The notes below the pieces were generated by a model, which made no database searches, was not told the origin of the DNA, and saw nothing but the letters and a program-made list of their open reading frames with translations. The position numbers and the translations under genes are program-made. A DNA stretch of 64,000 nt from Corbicula japonica (taxonomy: Eukaryota > Mollusca > Bivalvia > Venerida > Cyrenidae): NCBI GenBank assembly GCA_038501625.1, contig JAZAYU010000175.1, positions 950,001 through 1,014,000 of the forward strand. Direction: 5' to 3'. This document shows, in pieces, positions 1 through 11,975 of this stretch (position 1 is the stretch's first letter; the number at the start of each line of letters is the position of its first letter).

Positions 1-52
1 AAAATAAGGAAATAGCGACACTTTTCCGCGTATTTATTGAACAGCCCTCGTA
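1..52. mobile_element. Terminus of a mariner-like element, cut by the window edge
   Basis: Read on the minus strand from 52 this begins TACGAGGGCTGTTCAA, which is the terminal-repeat style of mori/irritans-type mariner elements, bounded by the TA dinucleotide at 51-52. The rest of the element lies left of the window. It sits head to head, about 20 bp away, with the mariner-like element starting at 72. Only the end is visible, so the subfamily is a guess. Confidence 0.55.
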
Positions 53-71
53 TGTCACAAAGTGGTAGATA

Positions 72-1091
72 TACGAGGGTTGTCCCAATAAATCATAGAC
101 TATTTGAATAAAAAGAAAACTACTGATCACATGTTTATGCAAGTTTCACAGTTAGTTAAGACATCATTTGGTAACTTGTAGACGAAATATCAAAGATAAA
201 TAGATTATCATAAAGAAATTGGAAACATTTTAACAAGACGACCTATCGACCAGCGGCGCACGTCACAACGTCATTACAATGCTCACACAGCATACCGTTA
301 CTCGTTCCTGAAGTAATCTTCAGCATGTTTGATGCACTCGCGATGTCTAATCACCAGACTATTAAAATTAATGAAACACTCTGTTGGAAGACTTTTGCTG
401 AAGGCCAAGCTTTCTGATCTCGTCGCAGATCTCAAATTTGCGACCTATGAGCCCAAAAATTAACAATGTCTACCCTAGCGAGGTCTGGCGAGTACGGGGG
501 ATGACTGATTCCAAGTATTATTTCCGATTCACCATGCAAAAAAATTCTGTGACACTTTTGTACACTAACGCTCTAGATATGAGGATGCTTTTAAACAATT
601 TTTTGTTCTTAAAGCGTGTCTTTTGGCGTCAAATAGCTTTTATCACAATATTGGATGATTGAAATGTGCGCCGCGGCTTCATCAAACGTCACGATTTTCA
701 TTAGAAGTTAATATTTACTCATCAGCACGAAACAAGCACTACTCTTATAAAAATTAAAGCAACATTTTGAAACTTTGCGGATTGATTTCAGAATGATCAC
801 CAATTAAGGAAACATTAACAATTTGCGACTAAAATGGCAATTTGTAATGTATTAACTGTTTTAAGTAAATCATTGAATTCCGAATCATGGCGCTTTTTGA
901 CGTGCGCCGCTGATCGCTATCACGGTTTAATAAAGTGTGAGTAATTTCTTTATTTTAGTAGATTTTTCTTTGTAATTCAGCATACTTGTTACCAAATGAT
1001 GTCTTAACTACCTGTGAAATTTGCTTAATGATATGTTTAGTAGTTTTCTTTTTATTCAAAAAGTCTACGATTTATTGGGACAACCCTCGTA
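72..1091 (-). mobile_element. Degenerate mariner-like element with ~190-bp terminal inverted repeats
   Basis: The left end reads TACGAGGGTTGTCCCAATAA and the right end is its reverse complement. TA target duplications are at 72-73 and 1090-1091. The inverted match continues inward to about 262 on the left and 896 on the right, ending at a shared CAGCGGCGCACGTCA block, so the TIRs are far longer than the ~30 bp usual for mariner. At about 1.02 kb the element is shorter than an intact ~1.3-kb mariner. A transposase relic is readable on the minus strand (separate entry). Confidence 0.75.
430..690 (-). pseudogene. Relic of mariner transposase C-terminal half
   Basis: Reading the minus strand, 477-500 encodes PPYSPDLA, the hallmark motif that contains the second catalytic aspartate region of mariner/Tc1 transposases. 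It is followed by a decayed equivalent of the usual DFFLF stretch. Upstream (about 650-690) a DEAAAHIS-like string corresponds to the family HDNAxxH motif. The spacing between the two motifs is too long for an intact gene, and stops and frameshifts separate them. The catalytic domain is therefore not functional. An open frame on the opposite strand here is antisense coincidence. The family call rests on motifs read by eye. Confidence 0.6.
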
Positions 1092-1092
1092 T

Positions 1093-4000
1093 TTCCATAC
1101 ATAATAAACATCCTGCCAAATTCAATAGTAAAGAGTGAAAAAACGTCTTCTCAGTTTAAAAGTCAAAACTCTAACATTTATAAAAGAGTCATAAACCCAA
1201 AGTAAAAATGATATACTGAAAGTCGTTGTAGTCGGAGACGATCTTTTCCACCAATATCATTGCAGTATTTTTGAAAATTCTGACAAATAAATTACCTTTA
1301 AGTGACTGTATAAATCCCACACATGTTCATTCTTGGACATTCGTTTCTCTTTCAAATGCAATAGCATTAAATTTTAGATATCACAAATGAATTCCATCCC
1401 CTTGAGTCATTTGTTAACAAAAATAACGATGTCGGTTTATAACAGACAATCAAATTACTTAAAATGTAACTGTTAAGTGTTTAGTTTGGTCATTGACCAG
1501 TTTATTTAGCAGCTGTGAATAAAGAGCACTTTTGCCAATTTTAAAAACACGTTGTTTATGTGAAATCTGTCGGAAGGGAAGTGGAAATGAAGAGCTTTAC
1601 TTAAAAGATGGTAACTCTAAATATGATATCGCATTTCCAGTTTCACCATGAATGCTGTTACAATAGAACTTTTAGTACCTTTGTATACTGATAAAAGTTT
1701 ATCATTCGTTTTCAGTATTTGACCCAAATCGAACACAAACATAGAAACAAGGCGGCAAATGCATTGACAACCGAGATAGTGTTTAACTTTCCACTTAGAA
1801 TGAGCTAAATTTCATCGAAAATGGTGATCTAATTAAGTACTTATACAATGTAAGGCTTCGAATATTGCAATCTTTGTTGTTTTTTCTTGCCGTAAGACCA
1901 AAAAATTACGTAACAATCCACTTGTTATGGCCACCTTGACCTAGAACGGTTAACAGCTGACGTTCTGTAATTTGACTTCTAAAATGACTAGACTAAAATG
2001 GTCGACATATACGTAATTGAGAAAACAAAGTATATGTAAAGCTACAAATATCTTGTTAACCTACCAATAGTCTAGATTTTGATAATTTATTTCAGCACAA
2101 ATATTTACTTTTATAACAAAATATGAAATAAAAATGACATGTCAACAGGATTGTTTTGATTAAATTAAGCGTTAATTTTGAAACACTGGTTAAATCCGAA
2201 CATTATTACCATCAAAGGAGGTAATATTAAATGATAACAACATTAAAGAGGGACACAGTTCGCATCAGGTACATGTTTTATGTGCGACATTTGTACAGAA
2301 TCATGCTCGTTTTGTTCTTGTTAACGAACGCCGAAACATGCAATCAATCATGAAAAATCCAACTAAAGTCATTGTCTTTTTTTCGAAAAATGTATTACTT
2401 CTCAAAGAATTGCAAGCTAACAAGGCGATTATCGCGTTGTAAAAATATTTCGATGACATCGGCGACGGTGACGATGCAATTGCAAAAAAAACCCCATCTT
2501 CTTAATGAACTACAAGCAAACAATGCATTTATCGATGTGTAAACGTCAGGTTTCAACCAATATAATTGAGGCAAATGCACATGGTTTGTATAAGCTAAAA
2601 TTTGATCTTCATTAACTTAAAGTATTTTTATTTGACACATTCTGATTGTATTGAATCTTCATGAATACAAAAAAGAAATCGTTTCTCTCTGTTGTTAAAA
2701 ACATCTCGGTGAAGAAAACAAAGCTTTTTACTAATTTTGAAGGGCTTTATAAAATGTTTTCAGGTAATATGTTTTAGTTAAGATGAAGTATGGATATTTT
2801 GTACGAAAATATCTAGAAGTCAAATATATATTTTTTGTAGAGAAGGGATTGAACTTGATAGAACTTGATTAACAATGATTGACAAACTGGGGTACAAATG
2901 ATGCAAATTAATTTGCTTTGTTTCCTAATTCAGTTGCAATTTGATGAGAAATTGACAGGCTGGGTTAAGTTTTTCATGTTGAGGCAATTGCTAGGTTAAC
3001 GGTATGAGAAATATTGCGATCTATTAACTATATTTTATATGTTAGTGTAAAAGCTTTAAAGGCAAATGCCTATCACTTTTAGAGTAGAAGACATTTAATT
3101 AAATAAAACACTTAGAATTTTTTGTTTTCGCTCACGTTAGCAGAGCAGATTTTTTCCAAGAATTGTTTGGTTATGTCAATATCTTTGGCTTGTCCACATG
3201 TAGAAGCTAATATGAGGAAACCTCAGTATAACCAAAATATTTACTGAATTTTAACATAAAATAAGGAGGCACAAAATTAATTGACTTCTAAACGATGTCA
3301 TGATTAAAATGTGTAATTCTGCCTTTCCTACGACCATATCGGCCTTGTCTAGTATCACCTGTTATCAAATGACAGTAACCTGAGATTCTTTAATTGTAGT
3401 GTTAAGCTCTTCAGTTTGAATATAAATACAGTGCATTCGTTACACTATAATCGCAATATTTAAAGTCTGGCAAATACCAATATCATTCGAAATTCCTTAA
3501 TCCTCTTTTCAAATGACGGAAGTTAAAACAAGATGGCAATAAAGTTATGTTTCTTTCACCAAAAATATGCGCGTGCCTATTATTTTGGAGATTTGTAAGT
3601 TTTTTTCCCAATTAGAAAGAGCATTAGGCTCAGCATGTTCTAATTTGCATTTATGGTTTGCGGAAAGTCTCAGAAATATTTGCAAGATAGGCATCAACTT
3701 CGATTTCCCATGGTGTTCTTTATTTGGGACCTATAGAAATTAAAACACGATCTTTATAGAAATTGATACATTTGTAACGTAAATATCACCGTAACGATAT
3801 TGCCTAAAGGCTTCAGTCTTTATTTTAAATATAAACACTATTATGATTTTCGTTTATTGTCAACATTCTGTAAATTAGAGTTACATACATGTAGAAATTA
3901 AAATCTGATTCTACGAGTAGTTGGATTATTGTATTTATACATTGTAACAGACCATGGGTGATTCAGGATTCTAAAGATGATTATGTAAAGACCAGTCTAG

Positions 4001-4554
4001 TTTAACGTGTCATCTTTAAATATATTTGGAAGATCAGTAAAATATTTTCCTTTATTTAGAAAAGGAATTTCCTGAAAATGTCTTTGATGACAGGATTCCA
4101 ATTTAATGTGTGTGCTGAGAAGATTGTGTACGTAATCGTTCTTGTTTCCACGGAATTTCCTCACAGTGATACATACACATTTACAACTTTGGTTGATTTA
4201 ATAGACTATCTATAAAAGAACTGGCAGCGTTTCACACAAATATTTAAAATAAATCGCTATTTATTTGCAAGTTTATATCAAGTTTCAAAAGCGAAATTTA
4301 CAAATTATGTGGAGCCGATATTTTTAAGAGTTGTTCTATTTCAAAGCAAACAAACTTACTTATAGGTTAACGGAATATGTATCCTTTTCTGTCACCAAAG
4401 TAGAGAATGTTGACAACAATCCATTAAACTGTCTTCATTTATGCATTTATTTGTCTACAATCACATCGCATCAGATTTTTTTAGCAATTGTTGGTCAGGA
4501 TAAGGGGAAATTCTGAACAATGTAAAACATTATATTGATTTTGATGAAAAGTGG
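1093..4554. other. AT-rich DNA with nothing recognised
   Basis: Both strands contain only short open frames with no recognisable domain, and no obvious long inverted or tandem repeats. Small imperfect hairpins occur (for example around 2200) but none is distinctive. Confidence 0.5.
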
Positions 4555-4700
4555 AAATTTCGAAGCCACAAAACACGACACATATGAAAATGTTGCAGGT
4601 TTGATTATGTCTGTTCATAGCAGTAATGGAAATGCATGCAACTGCCCTCGCCGCCTAACCCCGTGTTGAGCGCATCTCAATACAAGTAACCAGTAAAATG
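4555..4700 (-). repeat. Family A dispersed repeat, partial
   Basis: Minus-oriented match to family A (see 52855-53213). It contains the 'CCACAAAACACGACA..ATGAAAATGTTGCAGG' end segment, a degenerate GCAGTAATGG..CTGCCC hairpin and the 'CGCCGCCTAACCCCGTGTTGAGCGCA' core. It lacks the distal part with the GGACCATACGCC block. Divergence from the other copies is visible by eye. Confidence 0.65.
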
Positions 4701-5322
4701 TAGATCAATCCCAAACAATGGTATGCATGGTATAAATTTTCAAAATTATATTTCGTTGAATTTTATCTTGGCAATTACAAGCGACTCCATGAAATATATT
4801 CGGCATTGAAGATCCAATGTACCTATATGTTTCGGTTCTAGTTCAGTTTTAGTTGTTTTTGTAAATGCTTACACTTGTTATATGTACATGTAACACTGTT
4901 AAAATCTTCACAATAATATTGTTAGTTTTAATACACATGTGATAAACCTTACCTAGATACAACCGGCTGCTACATGTAACGTTAGCTTGTCATTTGCTTT
5001 CGTACATGTAGACATATTAGAACAATTGCCAAAAAAATTACTTTGATACGAAGCTCAATGGCCACATATGACTACAATGCATTATACTCAAATACATGTA
5101 CCAGAAAATCACCATACTAAGGGGAAACGCAATATGTTTTATTACACAGACAAGAGCTTAAATGGTCTCTTACGTGAATTTGAACATGAACTAGGCAATG
5201 AACTTTAAAAAATGGTGCCTTTATTTTGATACACAATGATAATTCGTTACTCTCGTCCTGGAAAAAAAGTATCGGTAAATATTTCTATAGAATTACAGCA
5301 CATGTCAGATGAAATATATCTG
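4701..5322. other. Unassigned AT-rich spacer
   Basis: Several ACATGTAAC/TACATGTA oligomers occur, typical of this genome, but no gene or repeat boundary can be defined. Confidence 0.5.
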
Positions 5323-5870
5323 TTAAGGTCTTACCAGACTCCTCCCAACCACGTGCATCGATAAAAAAAGAAAATTATCAAAATCTCAATAATGGCAAAA
5401 TGCAGTTCAATGAAATTTTGCACAGATGTATGTTAATTTACTAATGTATCTTTATTTTGCATATGGTAAGACTCGTTAGAAGAGTAAAGAAAAATAGCGA
5501 GATCTTAAAATTCCCTTAATTTCTATTTACGTCAATTCACGAAAACTAAACTACACAATAAATCATTTTAAATGCCCAAATAAGTAATACGATACTGACA
5601 ACAATTTATTGTGTCCTCGTGACTTACATATGTAAATTTTACGAGATATTAGTAAAAGTGTGTTTGACCTTCAATATCATGGTCGCGTAAACGGATGATA
5701 ATCACTGATGTCTCTTTTAGTAGTTGAATGTTTTTTTACCAAGTACACAACATTTTCTTGGCAGTATCATTGCGCAAAGTTTCATTGAACGGCATTTTGC
5801 GATTATTGAGATTTTGATAATTTTCATTTTATCGATAAACGTGGTTGGGAGGAGTGGCGTAATCCCTTAA
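5323..5870. mobile_element. Family D: TTAA-flanked element with ~95-bp TIRs
   Basis: TTAA is present at both ends (5323-5326 and 5867-5870). Inside it lie near-identical inverted repeats that include CTCCTCCCAACCACGT, an ATCGATAAA block, ATTATCAAAATCTCAATAAT and a TTTCATTGAAC segment. The middle (about 5430-5750) has no coding capacity. TTAA target sites are used by piggyBac and Kolobok superfamilies; which one applies here cannot be decided without a transposase. Partial relatives lie at 19236-19600 and 22553-22758. Confidence 0.75.
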
Positions 5871-6305
5871 AGTAATAATGTTATTTTTCCAAATGACTAA
5901 TTGACGTAAATGTGTCCAGGCAAAACTTAGAATGATTAAAATTTAAGAAAGGTGGGATCTAAATTACGTTTAACTAAAAGGTAAATGAGTATGCCCCTTT
6001 TGATTAATTTCTAATTTTAATCTCCAGTAGCAAGTATCCGTATTCTATATTAAGGATTTCGACTACCCACTGAACACAAATATGTACATGTATTCTTAGA
6101 GATTTTGAAATTTATGGTGTTGTGTTGACTCTTAAATATATGAAAAACAAGTAATGTGTGTTTTCTTTATTAAGGTAATTAGATATCATACGTCGTTGAT
6201 ACATACATGCATAAAGATTATATACAACTATAAAAATCCGTTAGAAACCTAAAATTAGAAAACGTTAAAACATTCTTGTTCAGTTTTTTATTTTATTTAG
6301 TAACC
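5871..6305. other. Unassigned spacer between family D and family E elements
   Basis: AT-rich, no open frame of note and no repeat structure recognised. Confidence 0.5.
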
Positions 6306-6828
6306 TTAAGGTATCATTAACGTTCTAAATGGAGAAAACTGGCTAAAATATCACAAATGAATTTCGGGGAAAATACTCATGGCCACCTAGATTTTAGCGA
6401 AGAAATGTATTTATATAAAGATTGATAATGTGTGCAAGCTCAGTTACGTCTAATTCGTGGTCTAATTACCAAACACATACTAAAACAAAAGAAAAACCAT
6501 TTGCATGAAACTCTGAAATTCATGTACAATATACCAAAACAAACATGAAATAAGTATAATTATGCTGGTCTACAATCATTATTGCCAATTCGTCAAAATA
6601 ATGTTTTCAAGAAATTCATGAAAAATTTACTTCCGGGTCTACTTTCGTTTTCAGGGGGAAATAAGAACATGAATTAGACATAACTGAGCTTGCAAACATA
6701 AGTGCATCCTTAGATAAATACATTTCTTCACTATATCTAGATGGCAATTAGTAATTTTCCCCAAAATTCATTTTTGAAATTTTCGCCTGTGCCTGTTTTC
6801 TACATTTGCAATGTTCGTGACACCTTAA
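6306..6828. mobile_element. Family E: TTAA-flanked element with long TIRs
   Basis: TTAA occurs at 6306-6309 and 6825-6828, followed inward by GGTATCA / GGTGTCA and then inverted repeats of roughly 190 bp. Matching blocks include AAATGxAGAAAACxGGC, the AAATGAATTT(C/T)GGGG stretch, GAAGAAATGTATTTAT and GCAAGCTCAGTTAxGTCTAATTC. It is non-coding in the centre. A right-half copy lies at 28595-28809. Together with family D this suggests a TTAA-specific transposase acting in trans. Confidence 0.75.
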
Positions 6829-7564
6829 TGAAATATATTTTTACTGAATCCAGCAAAGCGAAAACTTGGGTAAACCCCCATATTAAGACTATCTCTGGGA
6901 CTGAACAAAAGTAACCTTTATTTTGGGGTGGAAAATCACGAGTACAAAACTGTCTATTCGGACGTCGAAATTGTAGTCCTAGTTGCGAATTGGCCATAAT
7001 GTAGGGAGGATCTTAATGATGACAGGATGTTTTCTGTATATAAAAGTAGGTTCGCAAATAATGGGTTCTATCTTAGACAAATTGGCTAGCTGAATTCAAT
7101 CAAAAGCCCTATCGGAAATTAAGTACCTTACTCTAAGTAGTTTTAGCCATTAAGTTTACAAATAATATCTCTTCGCGTCTATCTTTGAATGGTTAAATGT
7201 CTGATTTGTGTAATTTTGTGTGTAAAAGAGAACTTTCATGAAAAAGTAACATTCATTTTAAATTTAAAAGTGTACGAACCTGGTTCAATGTTTCTTAAAT
7301 TGTAAATAATAATAAACATTTACGATCCGATATATCCCTGCTGGTTCTTTTTCAGTTGATATTTGATTTCATTGTACTTAAACGCAGACTCTGTTGGTTC
7401 TGAAACTTATACGATTTGGAATATCACCAGAGCGTGGACACATCTTCTGATGTAACCACTGGAGACCGTAGAAGATCAAATAAATCCGAAATCTCAAACT
7501 GAGTTCACTTTTTAAAGCAGGATTGTTTCTATTCCGTGAATTATGGCGATCTATGATAAAACTT
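6829..7564. other. Unassigned AT-rich spacer
   Basis: No supportable gene; the small open frames are not protein-like. Confidence 0.45.
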
Positions 7565-7780
7565 TGATGATTCCATGTTCAATGCCAAATGCACACCATC
7601 GCTCGGGATGGATCGAAATGGTAATATTTACTGGTGTAAATATTAAGTTTCGCTCAACCCGGGGGCTAGGCGGCGTGGGCAGTAATATGCATTTCAATTA
7701 CTGCCCTGATGAACACACTCAATAAAAGCCGAGCCTACAATATTTTCAGTTTTGTAATTTTCGGAGGCATTTAAAGTTTC
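7565..7780 (+). repeat. Family A dispersed repeat at the outer edge of the inverted duplication
   Basis: Plus-oriented A copy: CATCGCTCGGGATGGATCGAA, then CGCTCAACCCGGGGGCTAGG, then GGCAGTAATATGCATTTCAA and a decayed 'AGCCTACAATATTTTCAG' end. The outer breakpoint of the large inverted duplication falls inside it, at about 7652. The open frame spanning it is repeat sequence. Confidence 0.7.
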
Positions 7781-8194
7781 ATTTGCATCTATTTTATACG
7801 AGGACATGTTTTGTTACGTTTTTAATGTTTTAATTGATTAGTTTCTGGATGATGTATTTATCATGTTATGTATTTGCGAAATGTGTTTGTGACAAGGTCC
7901 ATAAACTTGTTATTTTATACAATAACATCGCCCACAGTTTTCGAATGTCTAAAATGCCAGCATCATTAACTGATCTCTTAAACATGTAAATGGATATTTA
8001 TATTAAGGACAACAGGTCCCTTAAGATAAGTTAACAGTTTTGAACTTACGTAAAGGTCCCCATATAATTACATCATGCTAACATGTATTCCTCAGCGGGC
8101 TTGTTATCGAGCTTAATGGCTAAATATTACACTCCTCTTTGAATAAGTCCCCATAAAGACATATCAAGTTTACAACTTACTGTGAAACCTTACC

Positions 8195-8395
8195 ATTGAA
8201 ACGTGTTGACCGTACCAAGGCGGGAAGCCCAAGGGTTCTCATTTTCGTTAATTGTTTTTTGTGTCTTGTCTATAAATAATATTCTTATAAACGCATGCAC
8301 TATTCCCCCTCTCTTCTTTTTCGCTGCGTGGGGAGGCTAGCTGTGGTTTTTAGTGTGGCTATTCCTGATATGCATATTTCACTTTTTTTCCTAAC
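8195..8395 (-). repeat. Family B dispersed repeat inside the left arm
   Basis: Minus-oriented B copy: the head GGAATAGCCACACT..ATATGCATATTTCAC is at 8350-8390, the GCAGCGAAAAAG segment follows, and CGTTAATTGTTTTTTGTG is near 8250. It is shared with the partner arm at 16135-16330, so it was already present when the inverted duplication formed. Confidence 0.7.
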
Positions 8396-9045
8396 ATTTT
8401 CTGGTAAAAATTTTCAAAGATGCTTATGTTTTTTGCGCCATGGACGCAAATTCTGTAAAAATAATCTAAATTGAAAGTATATAGATAAGTAAAGAGCATG
8501 CTTCCAGTAAAGTCACAATACAACACACGATTATAGTTTCAGAATAAGGATAATAATTTTTAAAAGCATAAAAATCTCAGCCTCTCCATTCAGATAAAAT
8601 AACAAAAGAAACACAATAAATCATTAAAAACACATTACAACACAAATCTGTGCAGGTAAATGAATAAACTTTTTATATTATTATTATAGAACAAACGTTA
8701 AAACAAAAACAGACAATACAGCTCTGCTCATTATTTGAAACAGTACTTTTTTCATGTCAGTTATTGATGCAAATATTTTTTTTATATCGGAATGTGGCGT
8801 GCGTCCTACAATAATGCTACGTGCTGCAACACTTCGCGGATTATCTTGATAGCTTAGCAGGTGGTGTAAAGCGTCAGTTCTTACTTTAAATAAAAAACAA
8901 CAATATTACATCTGCTTCATGAGGTATGCCATGGTGAGAACATTCATAAAGACATATTTTATCTTTCAAAGGGACGCGACTTTAAACAAGAATCAGATCT
9001 GGATAATGTTATATTGCAAATTCTTTAATTCCGTTAACATCATTT

Positions 9046-9103
9046 CATAAAAGAAATGCATGCAATATGACATACATAAAAGAAATGCATGCAATATGAC
9101 ATA
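9046..9103. repeat. Two exact 29-bp tandem units
   Basis: The 29-bp unit starting CATAAAAGAAATGCATGCAA is present twice back to back (9046-9074, 9075-9103). The partner arm (near 15310) has only one copy, so this duplication arose after the inverted duplication. Confidence 0.85.
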
Positions 9104-10208
9104 TTTTGAAATAAATAAATGAAATTTTAAAAGGTATTTCCCGAGAAAATTGAAATATACATAATTGCACAGAACTATACATTTTCTTCACTACGGTGAA
9201 ATGATTTTGAAAACCGGACAGTAAATAGCTACTCTATAGCTGTCTGAAGTTGCTTATTTCATTGTTATTGGAGACAGCCATTTGCAATGGTGACCACTGA
9301 AATAATCAATTCTTGTGCACAAATATAAATATTAAATTAATAAAATCTCAGCATAATATTACGTTTGTCATGTTAAAATAATTAATATTCATTATAAAAG
9401 TGACTTTAGTATTTCCTGTTGTTTTAAGTATAAAATATGATTATATAATACAAACTTTAAATGAAAAAATGACGTGTGCTCATAATCTGAGTATGTCATT
9501 GGTCACGTTAAATGGCCGCAAGCACAATTTGAGATCAGTTTTTAACTGAATACTTATTTAATATTTACCCCAGCAACAACTGGACTGATTTTACAAATAT
9601 GTTCATTCCTGTGCTCAGTTTCAAAAAGTCTATGCAATGAAAACTTTTTCCTATATATTTTAGATGCTTCTGTGTGTTTCAAATGTCAGACAATATTTAA
9701 TGTGCGATTCATTATGTTGAGTCAAACTGTCATATATTCGAAATATAAATAATTAGGTTAACTTTTGTCAGCACCATCTGCGCATAAGACGTTTCAGATC
9801 AATATTATGATACTTTGATAAAAAGTAGGTGAGGCTTGCAGACATATAAATAGGGCACTGTGACGTAAACCCGGTGTTCAGATTATTTCGTTCATTCATC
9901 AAGTCTGGTAGAAGTTGACAACCTAGACAAGTTATAAGCTCACAAAGCAATGGTGACTGGTTTATATTAGCAATGTTCAAAATTATACTCTAGGTTTTGT
10001 CATATATTGTTCAACTAATGTAAAGGTTCTCCTATCAAAACATCAAAGCGCTGAAGCTTTGATAGACTGTCGACGTTGGAAGGAAACTAAATGTAGAAAC
10101 TGGAGTGAGACTCGTATAGTTTCCATAACTGTATACAGTAGCAGGTGCTAGGGGGTTATCAATACGACGGCGATTATTTCCAAGTGTTTTTTTTTTGCTA
10201 TTCTAGGT

Positions 10209-10625
10209 ATAGAGGATATTTATTTTTACCAGTGCAAGATAGAAATATATTTCACCGAGTGAACTTCGGAATTAACGGAATTAATATTTTCACGAGTGGT
10301 GTAGACACGAGTTAAAATATAAAATTCCGGAGTTCACGAGTGAAATATATTTTTATTTTTCATCAGTAAAACAAATTTTCTTTTTATTTTATGCTTTTAA
10401 ATTACAATTGGTGCAATTCTAACACAATAATTGCAAGTAATGGCGCCAAAAACGCTTGATTCGGACGTGACGTCACGAAGTCATAAACCAGTTTTCTAGA
10501 TGTTTTTATTCGGAATATTATGTGCATATAGTTACCAACGTAAAACAACAAAAAATAAACATAAAAGGATAATACCACTTTAACTTCACAGAGAAATTTC
10601 TATATTTCACCGGAAAGCACAAAAT
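10209..10625 (+). repeat. Family C element inserted in the left arm only
   Basis: It begins around TTTTTACCAGTGCAAG and carries an imperfect inverted pair made of TAGAAATATATTTCACCGAG and CGAGTGAAATATATTTTTAT. It continues through AATGGCGCCAAAAACGCTTG and a perfect TGACGTCA palindrome at 10468-10475. It interrupts sequence that is continuous in the partner arm near 14240, which gives an empty site. A second copy is at 24731-25050. It is non-coding, so its class is unknown. Confidence 0.7.
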
Positions 10626-11039
10626 AAAACCACCTCTTGAGTAATCTCCGGCAAATACTTACATAAATGTACATAATCTCCGGCAACTGCAGACGAAGGC
10701 GTTAAAGACCGGATCTATGAAAATGGCCAAAAAATAAATGGTTGAAGATAATAATTATTTTCATTAGATGAAAGCCAGAAAATGATCCCGTTCAAATCGA
10801 TCAACAAATAACAGAAATAATTAGTTTAAAAAATGTGCTGTAGAGATCACGCATGAGCTTTACTTAAGCTATGTCGAGCGTGTAAAACTAGGTTAACAGG
10901 ATATGTTTCATTTGTTAGAAGGTTTTTAATTTCCGGAGATACAAAAGACATACTTACGCCACCTCTAAAATTCTTTAACGTGGGATGTATGTGGGAGTGT
11001 CATCTGTACTTGGGAGAGCCGGTACCAGGGTGTGCAGCA

Positions 11040-11270
11040 AAATCATATTTTCACCATCACTGTTTACAAATTAACCAAAAATATTATTTATTGTTTAACA
11101 AAATGCCATCACCTGCATAGAATATTACAATGTGAAAACACGAAACACCAGCATTGTTTAGTAAATTTACTGTCATAAATTATTTGTATGACGGAAATGC
11201 CAATCATTTTGATGCGGACGCTTCCTTACTTTGAGAAGCCAATTTTCCACTTTTAAATGTCATTTGCCAT
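11040..11270 (+). repeat. Family F-like diverged repeat
   Basis: Shares ATTTTCACCATCACTGTTTACAAATTA with 21250-21290 and 61760-61785, and a CAATTTTCCACTTTxAxxT segment with about 61975. Divergence is high, so the ends are approximate. Confidence 0.4.
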
Positions 11271-11924
11271 AATCAATCCAGCTTTTTATAAGTGAAACGT
11301 TTGGTATTTTAAGATATGCCATTCAACGCAGCAACTCTTTGCCGAAATTTGCAATAGGGGATATTATGTATTACAATAAAACAGCGAAATAAGGCAATTA
11401 AATCTAGCATTGCTGATCAATTTGGCTGGCAATATAATCTCATAAGAAAGACTATTTTCAACTCCTCAAACAAGAACTTAATGGCTCCATTACTGTTTTA
11501 TTACGATATTGCAGCCATGCCAAATTGCCGACTGAATTCAAGTGCTCTTTGCGACTGTCACACGGCATTTAATACTGTTACAGTACCTTTTGTTTTATAT
11601 GTCTACATGACAGCGAAATATGATATCAGAAAAGCCACATTCATAAACATAGCTTCTCACATACGATGCCAAGTGTTACTTAATTCCAACAGGACATAAT
11701 TAGGTCTTAAAATGCTGCTTCAAAATATAAGACTTAGTTCACAAGTACATTTTACTTACACATTCTAGTGATCATTTACATGTACTTATTTCTTTGCTAA
11801 TGGCAACACTAAAAAAAAAACAAAAAAACAGTGTTTAAAACAAATCTTCTCACTTTCATACTTGTTTTCGCAAGGTGGGTTGTGTAGATATTTTTAGTAA
11901 TTTCAGTCTGGGTATTTCATTAGA

Positions 11925-11975
11925 AAAAAAGTGAAATATGAATTATCAGGAATCGCCACACTCACAAAACACAGT
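11925..11975 (+). repeat. Family B head fragment
   Basis: Contains AAAAGTGAAATATGAATTATC followed by AGGAATCGCCACACTCACAA, the 5' end of family B, and then breaks off into unrelated sequence. Only the head survives. Confidence 0.6.

Larger units (their letters stand above)
7652..10917 (+). repeat. Left arm of a ~9.2-kb inverted duplication
   Basis: This stretch matches the reverse complement of 13050-16877 along nearly its whole length. Landmarks paired by eye are 7860/16680 (the CATCCAGAAACTAG block), 8340/16190 (family B copy), 8830/15540, 9700/14740, 9860/14560 (CACCGGGTTTACGTCACAGTG), 10060/14380 and 10880/13070. Arm identity is high but clearly not perfect. Small indels and two private insertions (10209-10625 here; 13216-14106 in the partner) show that the duplication is not recent. 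No coding function was found in either arm. Confidence 0.8.

Noticed and set aside
438..662. 74-codon plus-strand frame
   Set aside because: It is antisense to the mariner PPYSPDLA relic.
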